The position numbers and the translations under genes were made by a program. A DNA stretch of 64,000 nucleotides from positions 1 to 64,000 of the IMG/VR virus record IMGVR_UViG_3300037247_001689; one strand, 5' to 3'. This DNA comes from a virus. The notes beneath the pieces are model-generated. The model was not told where the DNA came from and did not search any database. It saw only the letters and a list, made by a program, of their open reading frames with translations. Within the stretch, counting starts at the first letter, position 1. Every line of letters begins with the position of its first letter. Below are positions 56,874-64,000 of the stretch, one piece after another.

Positions 56874-56905
56874 CCCTACGGTAACGGATAAAGCCGACCG
56901 TAGGG
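56874..56905. terminator. Bidirectional terminator
   Basis: CCCTACGG (56874-56881) and CCGTAGGG (56898-56905), a perfect 8-bp stem with an inner CGG/CCG hairpin, between convergent genes. Confidence 0.7.
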
Positions 56906-56916
56906 TTCTAATCTAA

Positions 56917-57597
56917 TTAAGGACCAATCTTAATCGCCGACTGCTCAGTAAAACCAATTTTCTTCCTAACAGTTGGCGTTTGAACAATATCATTTGAAGT
57001 CTTAACCGATATCTTTAAATCCATAAATCTAGATCCAAAGCTTTCCGTTTCGGTTCCAGATACAAGCAACCTAAAATATTGAAAAGTATCCATCTCAGCC
57101 AGTAACAATATTTGATCATCCCCGCCAGCTTCTCCATCGCCTCTGTCAGTCACATTTGAAGTTGCTTTATAGATCGTGGTCGTTCCATCTGTTAATTCAA
57201 TGGAAACTTTTAAGCCGGACGAGTTAGAATCAATTCTGAATTCTGGTTGCCAGTCATCTGCTTTATTTACTGTTTGCTCCCAGATATTAATATCGAAAGG
57301 AATTTGTAGGAATGTGCTTGGTATACTTGCGAAGGAATCAATATCAATTTGTTTTGCATTCAACTGATTTGTCATTGTCCAAGTATACTCTTCATATCCT
57401 ACTGGAAATGAATCAAGGTTAGCATAGGGCCATTGAAAAATACCCGTTGTTCCAAATTGTACGCATACCGTGTCTGCTAATAATGCTGGGGTAACATCAT
57501 TCCTTTCTTTATCAAATAATTGAATAGTCACGGTGTCCCCATTTGCGAACAAAGCTTGAGCATGTGCATCTTGAATGTCTTTTAGATTGAGTTCCAT
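56917..57597 (-). CDS. Tail-fibre-associated virion protein, 226 aa
   Basis: AAAAGGAAACA precedes the ATG. Beta-rich, low charge, with phrases such as FRIDSNSSGLKVSIELTDG and FQYFRLLVSG that recall carbohydrate-binding or fibre-tip domains. Ten bases downstream of the fibre gene, hence probably part of the fibre or its tip. Confidence 0.5.
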   Translation of the reverse strand: MELNLKDIQDAHAQALFANGDTVTIQLFDKERNDVTPALLADTVCVQFGTTGIFQWPYANLDSFPVGYEEYTWTMTNQLNAKQIDIDSFASIPSTFLQIPFDINIWEQTVNKADDWQPEFRIDSNSSGLKVSIELTDGTTTIYKATSNVTDRGDGEAGGDDQILLLAEMDTFQYFRLLVSGTETESFGSRFMDLKISVKTSNDIVQTPTVRKKIGFTEQSAIKIGP

Positions 57598-57606
57598 TGT
57601 TTCCTT

Positions 57607-60600
57607 TTAGGTTGTCACTTTACTGGTTCTTATGATTGGGTGATCAGCGCTATCAGTGATATCTTCCCAATCTTCCCCGACGAATAAACCGCTTGGTGGT
57701 GTAATCAAAGTTCCTGTTTTTCTAGATACAAATTCCATGGCTGTTTCAGATTCGTTAACATATAAAACCTTCCCTTTTTGCCCTGTATAACTTGATGGCG
57801 TATCGGTTAACCCTGGTAATGTTAAAACTCCTGTTCCTCCAGCACCGCCTCCTGCTGTCGTATTCGGTATTTTCCCCCTGAGATCTTCAGTGTCATATAA
57901 TGACCATGATGTCCCGCCTGGCTGTAATACAAATGTAAACCTTGCGATTAAAAACCCGACACCTCTAAAACCGATAGGGATATCATAAACGGAAAAATTA
58001 GAAGCGTCTGATACTGCATTTGCAGGTATATTTTTTGAATAAGACCCAACGGGCAAATTTAACATTAAATGGGATGTTTGTCCTGTTCTGTTTTGGACTC
58101 CCCACACCACAAAACTAAAACTTGAATTTGATAATGTTGCGCCTAACGCATCTAAAATTTCACTGTTAAGATTATTTATGGTTAAATAAGGTGTCACAGA
58201 ATGATTAATAACATGCATGTCGTCACCTGTCTGCATGTCAAAAGATGGAAAATCTTGTTTATGAATTTGGTATGCCTTCCCAGATGTGGTCGAAACCCAA
58301 ACGTCATCTGGAGTAGAACCTTCGTCAATCGTAACTGATCCTTCTACACCGCTATGGTAAACAGATTGCATTTGGCGCATTCTTTCTGTGATATGTGAAA
58401 GATGGCCTTGAAAAGAAGTAGTGCTTTCTATGTGATCATTCCAATTGTGATTTTTCAGAGCATCATCAGTTTGAGTTGTCGCGGCAGTTCTTAAGATAAC
58501 AGAAGCTACTTTTATGTGTTCTGCTGTCGGCCAGTCAGATGTGCTGGTCGTTAAAACCTTTGTGCTTTTAGGAATGTATATAAAATTCTCTTGTGGTATG
58601 TCATCTGTACCAGGAGTTAAAACTATTGTTGCAGAAGGGGTCGCGGTAAACATCGTAAACCCGTCACTAAATATCATAGTTATATCAGGGTGCCCGTTTT
58701 CAGGGGAAAGACTACCCGTGATGACTGCACCATTGCTTGAGACTGTAAAATTAATTGCCTCTCTGAATGTTCCGTTCCAAAAATTTACTACTGTATCCTC
58801 TGGCTCTCCGTTGGCATTAATAAAGAAAGATCCAGTCACAGCGTCAGTCTTAGTTACTCCCCCCATCATGATTGAATAATCTGGGAATTCTGGCTTTGTG
58901 TCCGTTAAGTCACCCGCGACTGTAGAGCTTACCCAAATTGGCGAACCCTCAGTTAGCGATGATGTATCAACGCCACGAACTCTCCCAAAACGTGTTGCTA
59001 ATCCGAAAGATTCATCTGGAATATCCATGGTTGTAACATATTTTGAAACAGATATGGTTTCGTGAGTGTCTGATATCATTTTTTCAATCGAAGGGCGTTC
59101 CATAAAAGTAGTAACTGGATATACAGCCTTCCCATTTTCAATCAAACTTCCAGAATCGTTATAGACAATAGTGTATAATTCTTGACCGACTTGAAGAACC
59201 GGACCTAACCCTGTTATTATATCAATCGTGAAATCGTCAGAATTCCATGATAATACGTCATCAGGAGCACCTGTTAATTTTACAGAATCAAAAACATGTG
59301 CTTCAACTTTTTCTTCTGTATAATACTTATTTATTCCTTCCGTTATATCGTCAGTATCGAGGGTTATGATACCTGTTTTGCCGGATACGCTTTGAACCAG
59401 ATCTTCACTTGGTATTTTTTCCCAAATTAACCCTGAGTAAATCAAGGCATCGCCAGGTGCGACTTTAATATTTCCAGACCCGAAATCATGCGTACCGGAA
59501 ACTGAGTTTTTATAAAAATCTCCTAAATCGCCTGTTCCATCAATTAAAGTTGGCGTATTTGTAATGATATTATAGGCACCTTTATAATCCATTACTGAAG
59601 CTGGTAATTGTGCAGCTGGGATTTTACTTCCAGAATCTAAAGTTGCCACACCATTTGCGGATCCTTTTTGTGAAAGTGGTATTTGCTGAACGTTGTCAAC
59701 ATTCCCAAGGTCGACTTGTGTTTTCGTAACATTGTGGGGATCGTCGGTCGCGATTCTATGTGCGTTATTTAACACCACGTCAGAGTGGTTTTTACCATCA
59801 GAAGTACGATGCGTATCATTTAGAGCGACATTAGTATGGTCAGACCCATTCCCTGCTCTATGAGAATTATTTAGAACAACATCAGAGTGATCTTTACCAT
59901 CACTTCCTGTGTGGGTCGTGTTTAATGCGACATTAGTATGGTCAGACCCATTCCCATTGCGGTGAGTATTGTTTAACACAACATCACCATGACTTTTTCC
60001 GTCTGCGTCTCTGTGAAGGGTATTTGAGTTAACATTCGTATTGCTGTTAACCCGTGATTCTGTATAATAAAGATTAACATTTTCATCGATATCATTTGTG
60101 TCGAGGACAACCGCCCCTGTTTGTTCATTAACTGATTGAACAGATGCAGGAGAAGGGATGTCTTCCCAAATCAAACCATTGTATATTAATGAATCACCTT
60201 CTGATACTGCAACATTACCTGACCCAAAGTCTCTTGTACCTGCGACACTACAGATAAAATAGTCCCCGTTAGTTCCTGTTCCATCTATAACAGTAGGTGT
60301 GTTCGTGACAATATTATATGTACCTAAATAAGTCTGTGGGGATGTCGGTAGTAATGCGATTGGAACCTTGCCGTCTCCACCAAGAGGTGTATATCCGTTT
60401 GCTTGACCTTTTTCAGCTAGATTCTCAGCAGTATATCCAAGTGCATCTTGTTTACCATTCCAAGTTGATTTCTCAGAATCTGAGACGAACCGGTTATTTA
60501 AATCTTGAGTGATAATTGCAGGGGGATGGTTAACGGGGTGAGAATAATTATTAGCATTTTCATCAATATCTGCCAGTTTAGTTTCTTCTTCAGTCGTATA

Positions 60601-60759
60601 ACTTGCAGTGTCGCCGTCCAATATCGCTTTATTTGTGTGTGAATGCCCTAATGCTTCCTCCCATGCAACATCGCCGGGATTTGATGATTGTTTGACCAAA
60701 TGCTCACCAGTATTCCCGTCTTGGGGTAGTTCTTTTGATCCTAACGTCGGTCTACTCAT
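57607..60759 (-). CDS. Tail fibre protein
   Basis: 1050 residues. Fibre hallmarks: DTNDIDENVNLYYTESR-type and DTDDITEGINKYYTEEK segments, short Gly/Asn/Asp/His repeats in the middle, beta-rich C-terminus. A ~92-residue module (GTYNIVTNTPTVIDGTG ... NLYYTE) occurs twice, and between the copies the repeat VVLNN.HR.(G)NGSDHTNVALN occurs in tandem. Fibres bind the host surface. Ribosome site is weak, with TATATATA just upstream. Confidence 0.7.
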   Translation of the reverse strand: MSRPTLGSKELPQDGNTGEHLVKQSSNPGDVAWEEALGHSHTNKAILDGDTASYTTEEETKLADIDENANNYSHPVNHPPAIITQDLNNRFVSDSEKSTWNGKQDALGYTAENLAEKGQANGYTPLGGDGKVPIALLPTSPQTYLGTYNIVTNTPTVIDGTGTNGDYFICSVAGTRDFGSGNVAVSEGDSLIYNGLIWEDIPSPASVQSVNEQTGAVVLDTNDIDENVNLYYTESRVNSNTNVNSNTLHRDADGKSHGDVVLNNTHRNGNGSDHTNVALNTTHTGSDGKDHSDVVLNNSHRAGNGSDHTNVALNDTHRTSDGKNHSDVVLNNAHRIATDDPHNVTKTQVDLGNVDNVQQIPLSQKGSANGVATLDSGSKIPAAQLPASVMDYKGAYNIITNTPTLIDGTGDLGDFYKNSVSGTHDFGSGNIKVAPGDALIYSGLIWEKIPSEDLVQSVSGKTGIITLDTDDITEGINKYYTEEKVEAHVFDSVKLTGAPDDVLSWNSDDFTIDIITGLGPVLQVGQELYTIVYNDSGSLIENGKAVYPVTTFMERPSIEKMISDTHETISVSKYVTTMDIPDESFGLATRFGRVRGVDTSSLTEGSPIWVSSTVAGDLTDTKPEFPDYSIMMGGVTKTDAVTGSFFINANGEPEDTVVNFWNGTFREAINFTVSSNGAVITGSLSPENGHPDITMIFSDGFTMFTATPSATIVLTPGTDDIPQENFIYIPKSTKVLTTSTSDWPTAEHIKVASVILRTAATTQTDDALKNHNWNDHIESTTSFQGHLSHITERMRQMQSVYHSGVEGSVTIDEGSTPDDVWVSTTSGKAYQIHKQDFPSFDMQTGDDMHVINHSVTPYLTINNLNSEILDALGATLSNSSFSFVVWGVQNRTGQTSHLMLNLPVGSYSKNIPANAVSDASNFSVYDIPIGFRGVGFLIARFTFVLQPGGTSWSLYDTEDLRGKIPNTTAGGGAGGTGVLTLPGLTDTPSSYTGQKGKVLYVNESETAMEFVSRKTGTLITPPSGLFVGEDWEDITDSADHPIIRTSKVTT
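59735..60030 (-). repeat. Tandem repeats inside the tail fibre gene
   Basis: Units of about 54 bases (18 residues) alternate between two types, giving a ~108-base period: one type with GNGSDHTNVALN, the other with SDGK.HSDVVLNN. Five to six units are visible. Such repeats can change in number by recombination. Confidence 0.65.
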
Positions 60760-60831
60760 GTCGTATATATATAGAAGGTTAACGATTTAGTTTTCTTCTA
60801 ATATTTCACTACATATATATAGAATCAAACG

Positions 60832-61032
60832 CTATATCGATTCTAATTTAGATAAAACCCTCTGATCACTACTTTTTAACCTCGTTTTTACCCACGAAAG
60901 GGAACGTGGTTCCTTTGTTTCCGAATTTATAAAAACATTGTCGTTTAAAGCTTTCCTGATCAATTTCTCTAAAGACATATCCTTTTTGACTGCTAATATT
61001 TTTGCTTTTTGATGTACGCTTAATTCATCCAT
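60832..61032 (-). CDS. Small basic hypothetical protein, 66 aa
   Basis: Helical (LSVHQKAKILAVKKDMSLEKLIRKAL), resembling the helices of small DNA-binding proteins, but no strand ribbon is evident. The region 60780-60831 before the fibre gene carries two ATATATATAGAA repeats that may be promoter elements. Confidence 0.45.
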   Translation of the reverse strand: MDELSVHQKAKILAVKKDMSLEKLIRKALNDNVFINSETKEPRSLSWVKTRLKSSDQRVLSKLESI

Positions 61033-61124
61033 AAATATCTGTGTTTGCGGTTAGTGTTACGTTTACGTTTTAAATAATCCAAATTTACCGCTTATCCGTT
61101 TGCATTTCAAACAGCATTTATAGA

Positions 61125-61130
61125 TATAAT
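61125..61130 (+). promoter_or_regulatory. Possible -10 box for the capsid gene cluster
   Basis: TATAAT 26 bases before ATG 61156; the matching -35 is weak (TTGCAT at 19 bases). Could be a late promoter needing a phage factor. Confidence 0.4.
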
Positions 61131-61155
61131 ACAGAAAAACTTAACAGATAGGACT

Positions 61156-61875
61156 ATGAACAAATTAAACATCATACCGAGAAGAGACCAGCAACGGTTT
61201 ATAAAGGATACAAAGGGAATCGTTTTGCATTATGCGATTCGGTCCTGTCCTTGTGACGGTGTTAATTGTTCTGTTTGTGGCGGTAAAATGAAATATTATG
61301 ATGACCCTGTTCCGATTAATGCCGCAATTTTAGCTGGTAACAATTCTAGCAAAAAAGAAGCGAGAATGGCAAATATTGATATGGGGAATTATCAGTTAAT
61401 TGTAGAAGGTAGATTTGCACTTGCGAAACATGATCGTGTTAAACCATTTGGAACCAGAGAATTTGAACAATTGGATGAGATATTATTGGTCGAACAATCC
61501 ATTTTAACATTCACCCCAATTCATCCACGATTAGTAACAATTAGTTTTGTAAATCAGAGTAGCGGTGTTTTAAGCTATGAAGGTGATAAAGATTTTACAT
61601 TTGATCTTGAGTCAAAAAATGGTGGACCACCTGTCTATTCGAAAGAAATTAAATGGTTAACGGATCCGGCAATTGGTCAGAAAAAATTCTCAGTTAGATA
61701 TCAACATTATCCTGAATATGAAATTCAAGAGATTCCTTCAGCGAGATTTAGCGAAGGCCAAAAATTAATGCAAAAAATACCACTGTCAAAAATAACGCTG
61801 ACGGGGAATATAAAAACAAAATCAAATGAGAAGTCAGTAGATGCAGTTATCGGCGGGGGTATGAAATATGTTTGA
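61156..61875 (+). CDS. Virion-associated protein, 239 aa
   Basis: N-terminal CPCDGVNCSVCGG gives a zinc-binding site; the rest is beta-rich with an Ig-like or tail-completion character. GATAGGACT precedes the ATG. Overlaps the protease gene by eight bases, so it belongs to the head/neck cluster. No family recognised. Confidence 0.5.
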   Translation: MNKLNIIPRRDQQRFIKDTKGIVLHYAIRSCPCDGVNCSVCGGKMKYYDDPVPINAAILAGNNSSKKEARMANIDMGNYQLIVEGRFALAKHDRVKPFGTREFEQLDEILLVEQSILTFTPIHPRLVTISFVNQSSGVLSYEGDKDFTFDLESKNGGPPVYSKEIKWLTDPAIGQKKFSVRYQHYPEYEIQEIPSARFSEGQKLMQKIPLSKITLTGNIKTKSNEKSVDAVIGGGMKYV

Positions 61876-62572
61876 TGATAGCAATGTTATGCTTAATTTC
61901 TGGATTACAGATATCGGGGATTTAGAACTTGAAAAAAGTCTTGGAAGCGGTGCAAGGATACTTGGTGGTTACGCAGCTGGAACCACGAAAGATTTTCAAG
62001 ATGAACAAATGATAATGAAAGGGATGGATTTTAATTATTTGAAATCTAATCAGGGCGTTATTAACTGGGATCATCAAAAACGAATGATCATTGGAAAGCC
62101 AATACCTTCGTTCGTCGGGATGGTAGCAGGAAAAGGACTGTATGTAAAAGGTATTTTATCTCAAAAATCTGATTATCCAAATCCAAACCATCCAGATACA
62201 CAAAAAGCATTAGAGCAAGCTGAGTGGGCATGGGATCATGCAATGAGATATAAAAGCAATCCTAATTCAGTACCACCCTTGGCATGGTCAATCGAAGGTC
62301 AGATGGTTAAAAAAGGTAACATGATTTATAAGTCAATGGCAACAGCAGTCGCTTTGACCGATAAAGCGATTAACCCTCATGATTGTACAGTAACAGCACT
62401 TGCGAAATCATTTGCTGAACAGGAAAAAGAGGACACGACGAACATTTTAGTTTCAAAAGGTTTTGATCCTTCGGATATTACAAACCATAGAAAATATCAA
62501 TTATTTTGTAAAAGCATCGGCTTGTCAGTCGATCAATCAGAAATCCTTTTATTTAAAATAAGGAGTTTATAA
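61868..62572 (+). CDS. Prohead protease, HK97/S78-like
   Basis: 234 residues. Fits the herpesvirus-assemblin-like fold: GYAAGTT..., GVINWDHQ with catalytic His69, GLYVKGILS, then LAWSIEGQ with nucleophile Ser141, and VALTDKAINPHDCTV after it. It cleaves scaffold and capsid N-termini during head maturation. Directly followed by the scaffold and capsid genes, the usual order. Confidence 0.78.
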   Translation: MFDDSNVMLNFWITDIGDLELEKSLGSGARILGGYAAGTTKDFQDEQMIMKGMDFNYLKSNQGVINWDHQKRMIIGKPIPSFVGMVAGKGLYVKGILSQKSDYPNPNHPDTQKALEQAEWAWDHAMRYKSNPNSVPPLAWSIEGQMVKKGNMIYKSMATAVALTDKAINPHDCTVTALAKSFAEQEKEDTTNILVSKGFDPSDITNHRKYQLFCKSIGLSVDQSEILLFKIRSL

Positions 62573-63393
62573 TGGCTGATAAGTTAACAGCAGAAGAAGA
62601 AGCAAAGGCTAGAGAGCTTAAGCAAAAAACGAGTACGGAAAAGTCAAAACTGGATCAAATCGTTGATGGTGTTTCTGAAATGACAGACCTGTTAAAATCA
62701 CAGGCCGGTGAAAAAAAGCCTGACGAAGATCCAAAAAAAGATGATTTGGACATGGATTTAAGTGTTGAGGATATGGCTAAAGCGATTATGGCTTCTGAAG
62801 ATCCTAACAAAATGTTCAAAAGTTTGCTGGAGCATTGTGATGTTGGTCTTGAAAACATTTTGGATGAGAATCAAGAACGATATTACAGTGATGAAATGCT
62901 GAAATCGCTGGAAGATTCTACTGAAAAAACCGACTTAGTGTTAAATGGCGTTATTCAGGCTGGCAAGGCTGCAAATGAAAGATACGCGAAAGCGTATTCT
63001 GTGAACGCAAAGATAATGCTGAGTATGATGAAGTCTTTTGGCGGCATGGTCTCAGAAATGTCCGAAATGAAAAAATCAATGACCCCTCCCGTAGCAGCAG
63101 ATCCGGTCATTGAAAAAGAAATTGACACACCGTTAGGTGATGGAGCGGCAGTGCCTCCAAAATCACTTGATACTGATCTAAATGCAACAGGGGCGAAGTA
63201 CACAACGGATCAGATGACATCTGCATTGAAAAAATCTTTCCAAGATACGGATCCTGTAAAGTATCACACGTATACCAAGCAGCTGCGTAAACTTGGCGGT
63301 GATGCAGATTTATTTTATTCACATCTGGATGGATCTAACAGTCCATCAATCAGAGACGATGCATCAACGATGTTCATACATCTAATTAATTAA
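62572..63393 (+). CDS. Scaffolding protein
   Basis: 273 residues between protease and capsid genes, overlapping the protease stop by one base. Highly acidic and Lys-rich with coiled-coil stretches (10-60, 80-130), typical of scaffolds that are later degraded by the protease. Assigned by position and composition. Confidence 0.6.
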   Translation: MADKLTAEEEAKARELKQKTSTEKSKLDQIVDGVSEMTDLLKSQAGEKKPDEDPKKDDLDMDLSVEDMAKAIMASEDPNKMFKSLLEHCDVGLENILDENQERYYSDEMLKSLEDSTEKTDLVLNGVIQAGKAANERYAKAYSVNAKIMLSMMKSFGGMVSEMSEMKKSMTPPVAADPVIEKEIDTPLGDGAAVPPKSLDTDLNATGAKYTTDQMTSALKKSFQDTDPVKYHTYTKQLRKLGGDADLFYSHLDGSNSPSIRDDASTMFIHLIN

Positions 63394-63405
63394 AAAGAGG
63401 AAGAT

Positions 63406-64000
63406 ATGGCACCAACTCCACAAGTGCAAAAAACCCCTGATGTTGTTACCAGAGAAGAGTTTGAATTTCAAGCAAATCAGCTTAGTAGCTTAATGAAGGC
63501 TAATAAGCTACAGGGTAGTCAGATTGAGTTCATGAAACATTCTCATGAAATGCAAAAAGGGATGAAACCATCATTTATAATGCCAGAAACATCAAAAACA
63601 TTTGATGATATGTTGGCAGAGAGTGGCTTCACCAGTGAAGAATGGTTTAACGAAGTTTCAGAAAACCTTGCTCGTGAAAAAGGCGTTCAGGGTCCGGCAT
63701 TACATTCGATGCAAAAGTCCTTATCTGAATCAGCACGTTTAAAAACAGCTGAAAAGGACATGATGACTAATCATCCTGAGATATCAGCACAGCTTGCGAA
63801 ATCATGGGGAACACCTGAATATGAAAATGTGTTAAGCATGAACAAAGCAATTTTGGGTGATCCAGCAGATCCAAGCGCACCTGGTTCATGGTTTACATTT
63901 TTAGAAGAAAACCTTTCTCCTGACATTCAGCGTATTATCTTTGAGAGACAAGATGCAACCGCGATGATGAGCGTCCCGACTGCCATTACTACTTCAGTTA
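63406..64000 (+). CDS. Major capsid protein, N-terminal part (runs off the window)
   Basis: ATG 63406 after AAAGAGGAAGAT; 198 residues are visible, open to the end. Begins with a helical region (VVTREEFEFQANQLSSLM) that may be cut by the protease, then MPETSKTFDDMLAESG and ILGDPADPSAPGSWFTFLEENL...IFERQDATAMMSVP, in style with large-phage capsid proteins. Identification rests mainly on gene order. Confidence 0.65.
   Translation, partial: MAPTPQVQKTPDVVTREEFEFQANQLSSLMKANKLQGSQIEFMKHSHEMQKGMKPSFIMPETSKTFDDMLAESGFTSEEWFNEVSENLAREKGVQGPALHSMQKSLSESARLKTAEKDMMTNHPEISAQLAKSWGTPEYENVLSMNKAILGDPADPSAPGSWFTFLEENLSPDIQRIIFERQDATAMMSVPTAITTSV

Noticed and set aside
59735-60030. Short repeats that might suggest a CRISPR array.
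   Set aside because: They lie in frame within the tail fibre and encode alternating peptide repeats without unique spacers.

Overview
The window is a long piece of a tailed double-stranded DNA bacteriophage or prophage genome. It is AT-rich, densely packed, and most genes abut or overlap by 1-20 bases (ATGA, TTGA and TAATG junctions are common). The packaging and head genes decide this: small and large terminase (5154-7903), portal (29000-30868), a Mu-F/SPP1-gp7-like minor head protein (39992-41005), an HK97-type prohead protease, a probable scaffold and the start of the major capsid gene (61868-64000). The host is probably Gram-negative: there is an MltD-like transglycosylase with signal peptide and LysM, a predicted outer-membrane beta-barrel, a lipoprotein and a Tat-signal protein. 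Strong Shine-Dalgarno sequences, often AGGAGACGA, and sigma70-like promoters argue against a Bacteroidetes host. I cannot name the phage or host from sequence alone.

Layout. 1-5040: one plus-strand run of small genes (DUF457/YdjM-like membrane protein, Cys-rich and membrane proteins, a trio of related small genes, a GIY-YIG nuclease). 5078-7903: terminase genes behind an inverted repeat. 7916-14943: about twenty small accessory genes, including a mini radical-SAM protein, an HTH protein and a pair of ORFs resembling separate parts of a large terminase. 15249-16170: a minus-strand cluster facing a ribbon-helix-helix (RHH) regulator with a palindromic operator. 16246-19583: zinc-cluster proteins, a GNAT acetyltransferase, a YkgJ-family protein and a GroES-like co-chaperonin with its own consensus promoter. 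19584-22070: almost 2 kb with little coding capacity, rich in hairpins and tRNA-like elements, ending in tRNA-Ala(TGC).

22136-26591: unknown genes with a second RHH-like gene and palindromes. 26672-30868: patatin-fold protein, membrane protein and portal. 30852-34179: minus-strand ParB-like operon. 34344-50881: head and 'polyvalent' multidomain proteins (pyrophosphatase-like, HAD, LPD1 zincin, JAB/RadC-like) interrupted by minus-strand accessory genes and a membrane/lipoprotein cassette. 50881-55679: a virion protein, a run of tiny membrane proteins and the transglycosylase. 56917-60759 (minus): a two-gene tail-fibre unit. 61156-64000: capsid assembly.

Working together: terminase, portal, protease, scaffold and capsid build and fill the head. 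The polyvalent proteins are, by analogy with described families, likely carried in the virion and delivered with the DNA. A promoter cassette (TTGACGGATTCCGACAA) occurs four times next to non-structural genes lodged among late genes, suggesting a common control of cargo genes. The strongest candidates for something new are that four-copy promoter set, the tRNA-like/hairpin block at 20.1-22.0 kb, the Cys/His module shared by the GIY-YIG nuclease and the small terminase, and the patatin-fold gene beside the portal.
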